A stretch of 64,000 nucleotides of DNA, from assembly GCA_003255065.1 (NCBI GenBank), contig QAOA01007097.1, positions 269,249 through 333,248 on the forward strand, in the 5' to 3' direction. Numbering within the stretch: position 1 is the stretch's first letter; every line of letters starts with the position of its first letter. Source of the stretch: Cercis canadensis. Lineage: Eukaryota > Streptophyta > Magnoliopsida > Fabales > Fabaceae. Positions 13,562 to 25,100 of this stretch are shown one piece after another. The notes beneath the pieces were generated by a model, which was not told the origin of the DNA, ran no database searches, and saw only the letters and a program-made list of their open reading frames with translations. The translations under genes were made by a program, and so were the position numbers.

Positions 13562-15601
13562 GGACGTAGTTGAGATATTAGTATGTAAATTAAGTAGGGT
13601 ATTCTTCTATTCATTTTCATATTTCAATTGAAGTAAAATCAATGAATTTTCAAAAAAAAATCTGAATGGAGTAAATATAGAATTAATTCTCCCAGTTGAT
13701 TGAAGCTGATGTAACTGTTTAGGCAAACTGAGGATCATGCTTTTCCTTGGAATTCAGGCATAGAACTTCTGCTTTAATATAGGAATTTATGCATTCGCTC
13801 ATTGCTTGATTATGTCCAGAATTCTTGGAAGAACAAGAGTTGCATTAAACAATTGGCGAACAAGGGCATTGCCATGGAGAAGATCATTTGGGCGGCCTGG
13901 ATTTGTGAGTCCAGAGGTCATTGCTCAGAGGAAACTTGAATGGCGTGCCAGGTATATAAGCATAATCTCATGCCTTAAAAACTTCTAATAATATTTGTTA
14001 TATTTAAGTATAGTTTCAGTGGTTTTGCAACTGTCGATATATTGGCTACATCATTTTTCTGACACAATTTGCGTCATTGTTTTTTCATAGCTTATACCAT
14101 CAGCGGATCCAGGCCGTTCCATCAACCTTAAGCTGTCCTGAGCAGGTACGAAGTATATACCTGCTGTAAATATCTTCAAGATGGAAACATTCTTTAAGTT
14201 CTTTACTCTCTGCCAATTAGAATTGTGTATACAGCTTTCTGGAAGGTTCTTTTTCTTGCTATTATCGAAAATTCTTTTGATAGTTCAGATTTTATCAGGA
14301 CGAATATTCTCCCATTGTTGCACTCTAAATTTCATTTAATTTGAGTTGAAGAGTTATGGTAACTTTTTTTCCCTTGAGGAAGAATTTGCTCATTGTGACT
14401 TTCTTCTCTTTCCCCTACTGACTCCTTCTATCTTCTTATGCCTTTTTTAAGAAACTCTTCTCATTCCTTTCCTTTGCTGAAAGCTACAACAAACTGTCCC
14501 AGTGAATCAGCCCATTTGTGGTGCAAATCATTTCCAGAGGATTTTAGTCTTTCTGACAGTTGACTTTGGAGAAGGATTTTATGTTTTATTGTGTTTAAGA
14601 AATGTGTTTGCATTCAAACAAATATGGTTCCTCATTCTCCCGATGTAAATGTTTTAGTTTTATATTGACAATTCAGGATAGATTCAGAAATAATGCTGAA
14701 AAAGAAAAATTATTACAAAGGATTGAGCCATGGATACGAAGGGAGCTGCAAGCTGTCCTGAGGGACCCAGATCCAACTATCATTGTTCACGTGGCAACCT
14801 CACAGTACATTGCCTGGCTAGAAGAGAAAGCTAAATTTCCATCAGAGCAACTTGATGTTCAAGACAGCTTCATGTCACCTCTGTGTCGTTTCCTGCATGA
14901 TAAAACCAGTATCTTTTGGCATGAATTAAGGTACTTGGTTCTATTAGTGCCATGTGTATTTTTTTCCTTTCACAGCTGTAGTTTATGGGATAAGAGGTAC
15001 ATCGAAGAGTGCATAAGGCGTCCATGTCATATTTTCACTGAAATAAGTGTCCAAAGTGAAGAAACAATGATTGGAAAGACATCATATTTGTTATATAGGT
15101 ATTTAAAAAGTCTACCTTCTTGGAGCTTTTTTAAGTCATACTCTTACAGCTGACAGCTTTTTTTTCTTTCGGATGTAACTTTCCTTATGTAGTTTCTACT
15201 GAGGAAATATATGTTACGACTTCAGAAAGAGAATGGTTAGAGTTTTTGAGTTCTTTAGACTCACCAGTACTAGTCTCACTCTTCGCAGAGCAGTAAAAAG
15301 GCAGCATTCTGATACTGATATTCTTCACACATACCGATTCGCATATTATATGTTCAAATTTATTCATCTGTCTTTGTGTGTTCTTTGGAGAAGTGAATAG
15401 GCGGTATTACCTTTTCTTTTTATTGACTTATTTATTTATTTTATCTGGTTATTCTCCTCAGAAAATGGAAAAATTAACCTCTTACTTTTCTTATTGCCTT
15501 CTCTGACCATTGTTTAATTGTTTGCCACCAGATGTTTTGCAGAGTCTTCTTACAACATGGAAACCTATGATACAGTAGTTGAATATGAACGGCTGGAGTG
15601 A
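12923..15601 (+). CDS. TOPORS-like RING-type E3 ubiquitin ligase, complete, 5 exons
   Basis: Exons 12923-13281, 13820-13951, 14091-14145, 14677-14930 and 15532-15601 join in phase to 289 residues. A C3HC4 RING lies near the N-terminus: C33, C36, C53, H55, C58, C61, C72 and C75, within CPICFRDLEVHY and CPLCNAEF. Behind it come a basic stretch (NWRTRALPWRRSFGRPG) and a helical region with IEPWIRRELQAVLRDPDP, which matches the conserved segment of plant TOPORS-like proteins as I remember them. The C-terminus ends in VVEYERLE. Family knowledge: RING proteins recruit a ubiquitin-loaded E2, and animal TOPORS acts on both ubiquitin and SUMO. The substrate of the plant protein is unknown to me. The N-terminus is basic (SRRRKTWRR), which fits a nuclear location (inference). 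The large antisense ORF over exon 1 is a shadow. Confidence 0.9.
13526..13560. repeat. (CT)n microsatellite in RING-gene intron 1
   Basis: A pure CT run of about 30 bases follows a C/T-rich lead-in inside the first intron of the RING gene. On the other strand it encodes the Arg-Glu repeat of a spurious ORF. Confidence 0.9.
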
Positions 15602-17155
15602 GTGGAGAAGAGAAATATTTTGAACCTCAAGAGTCTATTTGGAAGTTAAAAAGTGAGAGAAAAGAAAAAGGAAAAGAGAGAACTATAGCTCTCCTTTCCC
15701 TTGTTTGGGGAGGGAAACTAGGATAAGATGTAACCCTTGCACTCTCTTTTGTGCTCTATTTGTGTGTTCCTCCAAATTAAGGGGGTTTGAAAAGGAAATA
15801 GAATAATTTGATTATTTTGCCCTTTCTCATTTGACTGTACATGGGCATTGTTTCATTGTTTATCATCACAATTGTAAATATATGACTATTTAACTGACTT
15901 ACAACTGCAATTGGTCTAATAAACTATAATTAAAATCTCAGCGTTTGTTACTGCTCTAAATGAAGTGCCCAAAAATCTTTACAAGGAACATCAAAGTATT
16001 TTTCTGTTATAGAAGATTACATATAATTTTGTCAATTAATTTGTACTGTAGGATATAACTCTATCCAAAGGTTAATCATGTAAATTAATTGATAAATTAA
16101 TATATTTAGCAAAAAATAATAATCAATAGCATTAGCAAAAAAAAAAAAAAAAAAAAAAAATTNAAATTTAATATTAAATATATTCACTTTTTTAGTTAAA
16201 GATAAATTTGTACAATTATAATTTTTTTTTTTTTCTCCTTCCCTTCCCTCTCCATTGTTAATATTCAACATTCAAATAATTAAAAAGAAAGTGTCCTCTA
16301 ATCTCCGCCTTCCCTTCTCTTTTCTCTTATTTCCTTTTCTTTCCTTCCCCTCCATTGTTTGCCTTGTACTGTGACAGGTATGTGCACTTGCCGTCCGGGG
16401 CCAGATCATAAATCATTCACGCATATTCCCTAAATAGATAGGCAAAAATACACATCAATGCTTGACAATTGCTGCCATGTTGCATTTTAGTTGATCATAG
16501 TTCCCTGAACGCTTTAGAATACTGTCACACAATGCATACAAGCTCGTAGATTTTTCATATCATTGTGTATCTTGTAGCATTACTCGTATCATTTAGGTAA
16601 GTCTGATTCATACTTGCCTTTCTCAAAACTCTAGAAAGATTAGATTAACTTCATGGACGCTGAGGGAGAGTTAACTCAATATTTGCAGTGTGCTACTGAT
16701 AAATCACTAGACATCTTAGCAATAGTAGACAGCCACACATGAAAAGAAAGTTGAGAAGAATGATCCATAAATTTAAGAACAGTGGAGCCAATTTAAACTA
16801 CTTGCAGCATTAAAAAAAAAATTAAGAAATAAAAAAATCTCCATGATGCTAATTTCCATTCATAAGCAGCATTTCTAAACTCCATAGGCAAACATACCAC
16901 CTCTTACATGTACCATGTTTACTTTCCCAGGTAGATTTGCTTGCCATTTTTGCTAAACTGATGGAAATAAAAGCTAATCTTCAGAGGTTGACCCCATTTC
17001 CAGCACTTACTTCCCTGTCATTTCAAAAGCCCAACATCTATCAAGTAACACAGAAATGTTTTCCTCTTCATTCACTTACCAACAACGTGTGTCAGCATTC
17101 AACAATGATACTCAGCACAGCGTTTGTAAATCCAGTTACATCCTGAGGACCTGAT
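15602..17155. other. Convergent intergenic spacer
   Basis: This holds the 3' UTR of the RING gene, long A and T runs (about 16138-16160 and 16220-16234) and a single N at 16163. The region just downstream of the mTERF stop (16900-17155) is probably the mTERF 3' UTR. No conserved coding sequence, RNA gene or element end was seen. Confidence 0.45.
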
Positions 17156-18304
17156 CTATTGAGAGAGATTGCGTTTTTCTTCGTACAGCTTCAATAGCTG
17201 AGGAGCTTCCTCCTTGAAACAATTCACATATTTCTGCTGGAATACCTTTTCCGTAACTGTGAATGGAGAAACTAATTTAGCATCTTTAATTAACCCTCTT
17301 GATAGAAGAACTCGCAGAACAGAATGCCTTGGGATAATCGATTTCTTCAAACTCTGCGAGAAAAGAATGGGATATCTGGCAAGCACCAAAGAGTCCCAGC
17401 CCATGCGGGTAACAAAATAATCCCTCACTACCGTAAGTTTATCTTCAGATACTAGCATACACCAAGGACGCCTTGCAAATGCTGAAACAATTGCTTCTTC
17501 AGACCAACCCCATCTCTTAAACAAATTAATCTTCCTTTCCCACGTTGTTTTGCCTGTACTTTTAGCCACCAATGCTACAATGAAAGTTGTTTTCGTAGGG
17601 TTCAATCCCAATTCCTTTAGATCATCCACTGCCTTTCTGAAGGCATCTGACTGCATGTTCACCGTGCGAGGCCATTGACGAAGTAATAGAGCAACCTTGA
17701 CGTCGGGCATTCTATTATCAAGCAACACTTGAACATTATGTGCTGTGCGATTCGCATCACAAACAATATGTGCATAGCGTTTTATTGTATCAGTGATGCA
17801 TTCATCAGACAGAAGGAATCTTTTCAAATACTCATAAAAAGGGATTAAACAGCTCTCTAAGCTTCGAGATAACAATCTGGGTTCTGCAGTCAACATTCGA
17901 ATAAGATCGGAACTTGAAGCACCCTTAGACTGAAAAAACTCTAATTTGGGCAGAATGGTTTTGTCAGGATCGAATACGAGCACATTTGGTTGCTTTCTAA
18001 TGATTTTTGAGATCTGGGCGTTTGAAAAACCATGGCTTTTAAACAAGGTAATCACTGAATCGGGCTTCTCAGAGTTGTCAAAATGAACGCGCTTTGTGGC
18101 CGATAAGGCAGTTTCCGGTGATAACCCACACTTTTTTATGAGGTAATCCACCGTAAAGGACTGTGAATCTGAGTTGCTCGTACTGTATTTCGGAAAAAAT
18201 GTTGATGGATTGCGCTGTAGAACGATGCCGAGTTTTGGGGTAGACGAGGTTCTTAAGATACCATTTTTGAGGTAGAGAAGGGCTTTACGATATGAATTAA
18301 ACAT
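17156..18304 (-). CDS. mTERF-family protein, intact, intronless
   Basis: A single open frame of 382 residues begins MFNSYRKALLYLKNG. The first 45 residues or so are rich in Arg, Lys, Ser and Thr with almost no acidic residues, as in mitochondrial presequences. The rest is a series of helical mTERF motifs of about 30-35 residues, seen in segments such as SKIIRKQPNVLVFDPDKTIL, KLEFFQSKGASSSDLIRML and FKRWGWSEEAIVSAFARRPW. It ends with the family tail PQLLKLYEEKRNLSQ. It resembles the intron-poor plant mTERFs of the At5g07900 type, usually 380-400 residues long. Family role: sequence-specific binding of organelle DNA or RNA in transcription or splicing. The target of this protein is unknown. Its tandem neighbour and the mTERF copies at 54-64 kb share the MFN start. 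Confidence 0.93.
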   Translation of the reverse strand: MFNSYRKALLYLKNGILRTSSTPKLGIVLQRNPSTFFPKYSTSNSDSQSFTVDYLIKKCGLSPETALSATKRVHFDNSEKPDSVITLFKSHGFSNAQISKIIRKQPNVLVFDPDKTILPKLEFFQSKGASSSDLIRMLTAEPRLLSRSLESCLIPFYEYLKRFLLSDECITDTIKRYAHIVCDANRTAHNVQVLLDNRMPDVKVALLLRQWPRTVNMQSDAFRKAVDDLKELGLNPTKTTFIVALVAKSTGKTTWERKINLFKRWGWSEEAIVSAFARRPWCMLVSEDKLTVVRDYFVTRMGWDSLVLARYPILFSQSLKKSIIPRHSVLRVLLSRGLIKDAKLVSPFTVTEKVFQQKYVNCFKEEAPQLLKLYEEKRNLSQ

Positions 18305-19655
18305 GGGTTTCAGATTTGAGCAGTAATGGAGTAGACTTACCGTGATTCAGAGGAGACACAGAAAACGACCGAAGGAACCCTTGCTTATGGGGGAAAACGA
18401 TATAAACAAACGCAGCGAGAGAACGAAACGACAGTGCATTCATATCATAGGCCAGGTAACGCCGCTTATACAATTGGGAAAATTATACTCTAGACTACAA
18501 ATTGTACAGATGCAAAAATTATTACTCGATATAAAAGCATAGTTTAAAGATTGTATTTATATTCACGTAAAAAAATGAAAATTGAATTTTGATATAGTCA
18601 CTGTAACTTATTTGATCTATGTTTTACCCTATTGAGCCTTTCCTACTAATTTATTAGATTTATTATAGGTTTCTTCTTTTTAACACAAGGGATAGCATAG
18701 TACAAGAGAAATACTATGAGCATCTATCGCAAGTGTCAATAATGTATCAAGACATGGAATTGTTGAGGTTTTTTTTTTTTTTTTTTTTCCAACTCAAAGT
18801 AATGTAGCTATTTTGTGGGAGAATCCTAAGAAAGGAGTTGAAAGCTCATAAAAAGACGAAATGACAAGAAGAAACGAAGTTGTGGATGGTAGCAAATCTA
18901 GTAAGGCAAATCTCAAGGACACGATGGCCTCTTTTCAGTCCGTTTTGAGTAGTTGTGTGTATGGCTTAGCGTCAAAGATGTTATTTTACAAGGTTTTCAG
19001 TTTTCTATTCCCTTTCTCAAAAGAAAGGATAGATCCATCTGATGAAGAATAAGGGAATAACCAATTTAACCACAGATAGCTTAGTAATAATCACAGTTTA
19101 CAGATAGTTTCTATTAGAATTTTCCTGTGCTATTATAATCCCAAGCATGCTAAAGAGCAAGTTGATTGCTGAGAGTAACAGATATGCGTTGTGTCATGTG
19201 TGCATTTGAATGCTTCTATGTTGAGAAAACATGCAAATATGGTAATAGCTGCAGCATGCATTTCAGATGGAAAATTGTGCATACAAATCATGCTCTCAAT
19301 CTCCTGCAGGGAACCATCTGTTATGCTTCGTATACAAGGTTAATTGAACTATGTGTATACGTCATGAAATGCTTTAACAATAAATCCTTGTTGGGAGCAA
19401 TTTTTTTACCTGAATGCAAGCATAATTTACCTGGTGTCTGATAAGGATTATTAATGAGCCATGAGTCCCTTATGATATATTGCATTTTTAAGAATGGCTA
19501 TACATCAAATTTTTGAGAATGACTATTGATGATGACAAACAAAACAAGTAATAGAGGTTCCAAATTATCAAATAAAAAAAGTAACTAAAGTGGTTAGAAA
19601 CCAGATGTAAACAAAAAGGCAAATGTACAAGAATAAAGTAAACTAGATTTACTCA
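18305..19655. other. Spacer between the two tandem mTERF genes
   Basis: The first 150 bases or so form the 5' flank of the mTERF gene at 17156-18304. A T run lies at about 18770-18788. Two short plus-strand ORFs (18861-19052 and 19166-19441) match nothing I know and show no splice structure. The last part is probably the 3' UTR of the second mTERF gene. Confidence 0.45.
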
Positions 19656-20800
19656 TTATTTTGAGAGATTCACTTTTGCTTCATACAGCTTCAATAACTG
19701 AGGAGCTCTATCCTTAAAACAGTTCACAAATTTCTGCAGGAACAGCTTTTCAGTCAAAAGAAACGGTCCAGCAAGTTTGGCATTCTTAATTAAACCCCTT
19801 GCTTGAAGAAATTGCAAGACAGAAGCCCTCGGGATAATTCTTTTCTCCAAACTTAATGTAAAAAGTGTGGCATTTTTGGCAAGCTTCACAGACTCCCACC
19901 CCATGTCATTCACCAAAAACTCCATCACCGACTCAATTTTCTGCTCAGATACTAGCATACACCAAGGACGTGTAGCTAATGCCTCAGAAATTGCTTCATC
20001 AGACCAACCCCACCTCTTATACACATCAACCTTCCTTTGCATGGTGGATTTGCTTATCATATTTATGGCGTAGAATCCAGGAACAAAGGCTGAACTTGAA
20101 GGATCAAATCCCAATTCCTCTACTTCCTTGATAAAGTTTTAAACTTATCTACACTAAAGTTGAGTGATTTAGGCCAACGATGAAGTAATTGAGCAATGCC
20201 TGACTCAGGCAACCCGATTTCAAGCAAGTATTTGACATTTAGAATTACTTGGTCTCGAGCAATCATGTTGGGACATCGTTTTATAGATTTAATGGTTCTC
20301 TTATCAGAATGAAGGAATCCTTTCAGAAAATCATAAGAAGGAATTATATAATTCTCTAAGCTTCTCCGTAAGATATAGGGGCTCACCTTCACGATGGCGA
20401 CAAGTTCGGAGCTTGAAGCACCTTTAGACTGGAAAAACTCTATCTTGGGCGAAATGGACTTCACAGGATCGCATAGAAGCAAGGTAGGAATCCTTCTGAT
20501 AATATCACAAACCATTGAGTCTGAAATACCAAGGTTTCTGAAGAAGGTGACCACAGAGTCTGGCCTTTCTGAGGTTTCGAAATGGACCCGCTTGGAAAAT
20601 TTTACAGCGATTTCAGGAGAGAACCCAAAATTGTTGATGAGGTAGTTCACCGTATAAGACTCTTCCTTTGGAGTACCTGTGCTGTACTTGAGCGCAAATG
20701 TTGATGGGTTCTGTTGCAGGAGAATACAGAGCCTTGGAATTGGAGAAGCTCTTAGAATACCCTTCAGGTAGAACAGGGTTTTGCTATAAGGATTAAACAT
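19656..20800 (-). pseudogene. mTERF-family gene with one frameshift
   Basis: Two overlapping-theme frames make one mTERF gene. Residues from MFNPYSKTLFYLKGILR run from 20800 to a TAG at 20122-20120. A second frame from about 20130 to 19656 carries the C-terminal half (VYKRWGWSDEAISEALATRP, ending PQLLKLYEAKVNLSK). The whole span is 1145 bases, one short of a 381-residue gene. Comparison with the intact neighbour places the missing base between about 20122 and 20150, where the frame should run into an EVEELGFDP-like segment. Everything else is intact: presequence, helical motifs and C-terminal tail. It could be a recent pseudogene or a base-calling error in a draft assembly. If the break is real, the product would stop at 226 residues. 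Confidence 0.85.
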
Positions 20801-22018
20801 AGGTTTAGATCTGATCAGTGAAAAGGGTAGAATTGCGATAGTACTGTGAAGTAATCTGGGAACTCAGAAACCACCTTGCAAAACCCTCGCATTGGGGAAA
20901 GCACAGAGGGATGGAGGACATGGTAAAACGGCATGTCGTTTGTAAAATCACATGAAACGGTGTCGTCCCCAATAACCACCCCATTTGGATTTGTCATGGA
21001 ATATAACTAGATTGAATTAAACTTACCTCCCCTCCAAACTTTGGTTTTGAAAAACAACAATGCATCCCATTTTTCACCCAATATTACCCTTAAAATTTTC
21101 CCAGAAACACAGAATTAAGAGTTGGTTGTAAGTTACATAATTACATTAGTAACAAATAATACAAGGCCAAATATATGAAAGACAAGCCAGAATATAATAT
21201 TAAACTTAAATTTTAATGCTATAGAAGAACAAAATAAAATCTCAGTAATTACTAAGCAAATATAACAATCTATCTGGTGAAGCTCCATTAGTTTTTAAAA
21301 ACAATTACTAAGCAACACTTTCTTGATGCAGGATTTTCTTACAAAGATAACACTCAACTATATAACCTTTGAATAAAACTAGTGAAAAAAATATATAGTT
21401 GGCATCAACTGAAATTAAAACATGCACACATGGCTTCATCCACTACCTCATCCTGCTTCCAATATTTGTACCGTTTAACATGAGATGAACAACATGATCA
21501 TAATAGTTAAGGAAGAACCATGAAAACATTGAAGAGAAATACTTTGATTAAAGGTTTCTCTCTTGGAAGATGTAGATGGTGGATATAAGACCTCGTATAT
21601 AGGATTTCATTTCTTGAAGTACAAAATACAAAACTATTAAGATTAGTTTAACCATTCTATTATATAACAAAACATTTCAATTGGTATATTGAGTTCACAT
21701 TAATTAAGCAACAATCTATATAAAAATTAATTGATAGTTTTTCACCATTACTCTCCTACTTTTAATAATTAATAACCATATCTAATTGTCAAATTCACAC
21801 CCCTTCACTCATGCATTCCCTCCCTCACCTCAAAATCACCCTTGACAAACAGCAAATTGGTATCTTGAATGAATTCACATTATTAAGGTTAGTCTAACCA
21901 TTCTAAACGGCAATTCGTTATTTCGTTTGTCGTCCAACGACATTAGAAGAGGAAAAACGACAAAACCAATTTACGTGGTAGGTTTAACTGCAACGAGCTT
22001 CAAAAGTTAAAGACATAA
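20801..22018. other. Divergent spacer between mTERF copy and ObgC
   Basis: This is the 5' flank of the mTERF gene on one side and the ObgC promoter on the other. The centre is AT-rich with no recognised coding sequence or transposon structure. An in-frame ORF start at 22038 leads into ObgC but is judged to be leader sequence. Confidence 0.45.
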
Positions 22019-22026
22019 CACGTGGC
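21973..22026 (+). promoter_or_regulatory. Two ACGT-core (G-box/ABRE-like) sites upstream of ObgC
   Basis: ACGTGG occurs at about 21973-21978 and a full CACGTGGC at 22019-22026, 100-150 bases before the ObgC start codon. ACGT cores of this type bind bZIP and bHLH factors and are common in light- and ABA-responsive plant promoters. The link to plastid-gene control is an inference. Confidence 0.5.
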
Positions 22027-22124
22027 GCCTTATCCAGTTGAACTTTTGCCGCTTCTTTTCTCAACTCCCTCTCTCCCTCTTCCTCTGCAGCAGAAGAGCA
22101 GTGACTGAGCCAAGCAAAACAAAA

Positions 22125-25100
22125 ATGGCTTCTATGTCGTTAAGCTTCTCCCCCAAAGCTCTAGGTCGCCCCAACACTCAGAATCCTCGCAGTCGCAGAC
22201 CCTTCAATAAGAAACCTTTCAGGAATCCAAAACCTAACCCCAAATTCAAATCCCAAATCGGCAAATACAGGTCACCGCCGGAGCCGGTGGTTCTGTCTGG
22301 AGGCGAAGCCACCACCTATACTCGTCTACCTCCTAAGGATGATTACTCAGATCCCGTCTCCGGTTCTGCATCCGAAGTCAAGCTCTCTGACTCGACCCCA
22401 CCAAAGTTTGAGGATGAAATTGACGAACTGATCAGCGAAGGTGAAGAAGATGAACAAGTTAACGAGGTCCGTAATGGTAATTTTGTGGGAAGTTATGCAA
22501 AATTTGAAATTTTTGAAGGTAATGGAGGTTCTGAATTTGATGGTGAAGAAGAAGATGATGAAATTTTGGGGTTTATGGATGGCAAAAATGTAAACATATC
22601 TAATGATTATGAAGGTGGTGAATTTCCAGAATCTCAGAATGGTGAAGTTATGATCTTATCCGATGGCGAAGGAAATTTTGAGGGAGGAGATGTAAAGGAG
22701 AAGGGGGTGCCAGCAGTGATGCGATGTTTTGACCGTGCCAAAATATATGTGAAGGCTGGGGATGGTGGAAATGGAGTGGTGGCTTTCCGTCGGGAGAAGT
22801 ACGTACCACTAGGTGGACCATCGGGTGGCGAAGGAGGGAGAGGTGGAAATGTGTATATTGAAGTTGATGGGTCTATGAATTCGTTGTTGCCGTTTCGGAA
22901 CAGTGTGCATTTTCGGGCAGGCAGGGGAAGTCATGGGCAGGGAAGTATGCAAGCTGGGGCTAAAGGAGAAGATGTCGTGGTGAAGGTGGCACCGGGAACG
23001 GTAATTAGGGAGGCAGGTGAAGATGAGGTGCTATTGGAGTTGCTGCATCCAGGGCAGAGAGCATTGTTGTTGCCAGGTGGTAGAGGTGGAAGAGGGAATG
23101 CATCATTCAAGTCTGGGAATAATAAGGTGCCCAGGATTGCTGAAAATGGCGAAGAGGGTCCAGAAATGTGAGTCCTGCCACCTTGTCAGTTGTCTCTTTC
23201 AAAATGATTATCTTGCCCTGTGCTTTTACTTAATTGTTTTTTTATCTAATTTTCTGCTTTTACTTTTTCTGTTATTACATTATTTGGTTTGTAGTTCACT
23301 GGTAGTAATCCACTTGCAAAAGATGCAAGCAATTTGTTAACAGAACAAGTACACTTGTCCTTTTTATGTAACAGTGCTACGCATGAGAATATTGTCATTT
23401 CTCTGAGGTGAGAGACTCGTATATAGGTGCGGTGTGTTGGTAAGGTATAGTTACAGGGCTTCTCTGAACTGTCATTTCTCTTAGAAGATGCTTGACCATG
23501 TTCAAAACCATAGTTGTTGCCATTTGAAAGAAAACACTTATGGTTGTTGGAGGTTTTAGGAATCATGAATTAGATTTGTTTTGTTTCCTTGTTTTCCTGC
23601 TTTCTACAGGACGCCAATTAATTTATGACAGTCTATAGACAGAGTATGAATAATGGTTCTTTGATCAGGTGGTTGGATTTAGAGCTGAAGCTGGTTGCAG
23701 ATGTTGGTATAATAGGAGCTCCAAATGCTGGGAAAAGTACACTTTTGAGTGTGATAAGTGCTGCAAAGCCAACAGTAGCAAATTACCCTTTTACAACTCT
23801 ACTTCCTAACCTGGGTGTTGTTTCATTTGACTATGACTCAACAATGGTTGTGGCAGACCTTCCAGGTCTACTTGAAGGAGCACACCGAGGATTTGGTTTA
23901 GGTCATGAGTTTCTAAGACACACTGAAAGGTGTTCAGCCCTGGTAAGGATTTTTCAGTTGTCATGATGCAGATATTTGTCTCTTCAGCTTCTTATGGTTA
24001 AATTATACTTAGCTTACATCCTAAAATTACCAAATTGCAAATTGTTTATTTCCCTTCTTAGTATACTTACATGATTGAACCCTTTAAAAGTTTGTTTTCT
24101 TAAAGCCCCTCATTATCTATATTTTCTCTTCAATTTTTTATCCTAGCTTCCCCCATCTCAACTCTTTTTGAAAGAAATTAAACTACAGCTAGCATTTGTC
24201 TCTAAAGATTCCTCTAGTTTCAGGCATGGAATAGAGTTTTTATTTTGATTACTAATACTGTACATATCCTTAATCGCTTAAGATTAGGTCATATCATATG
24301 TCAAATATTTATATCCATGTAGCTAGTGCCTAACTTTAATTGGAACTAATGACATGGTCCAAAATGCTTAAACCAAGTTGCTGGTAGTAGGCAGTAGCAA
24401 AAAAAAAAGGGTTACTGATAGTAGGCTAGTTAAGCCTTAAATATCTCATAACACTCACTCACTTGTCCTACCAGTAATTGACCTTGAAGGTGGTACATTA
24501 ACTCATTACGAAACTTCGAAATAAATTCATAAAAACTGAAACCACTTCTCTAAAAACTGAAACCACTTCTCTATGTTATATTTCAAGTGATAATGAATTT
24601 GATAGTTTCTGCTGCTTTTTCTCAAATTTTTTTCCTTTTGTTTTTTCGTTTGTTTTTTCTTTCAAAAACTGTTGTTGAGCAATAAGCCTGAATTTTGGGT
24701 CTTAGGTACATGTTATTGATGGTTCAGCACCACAGCCAGATCTTGAGTTTGATGCAGTTCGTCTAGAGCTGGAGCTATTTAGTCCCGAACTTGCTGAGAA
24801 ACCTTATATAGTTGCATATAACAAGATGGATCTTCCAGAAGCACGTGAAAACTGGCCATCCTTCAAAGAGAGGCTACAATCTCGTGGGGTCACAACTTTT
24901 TGCATGAGTGCTGCCAAAAGTGAAGGTACTCATGAAGTTAGCTGTGCCGCTTATGAGCTTTTGCGTAAAAGTAAAGAGGCCAAAGAGGAATACGAAGGTT
25001 TGAATTCTACTAAATCTTATTCTTGAGATTATTGGCATCATTTTAGTTGCTTCTGAGTACTCAATTTACCATATATATTCTTGCATTTGGAAAATTTCCA

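Noticed and set aside
18861..19441. Two short plus-strand ORFs between the mTERF genes
   Set aside because: No similarity to known proteins, no exon structure, and composition like the surrounding spacer.
22038..22124. Upstream in-frame start of ObgC
   Set aside because: The Met at 22125 matches the usual MAS- transit-peptide start and sits in a better context; the upstream part reads as leader.
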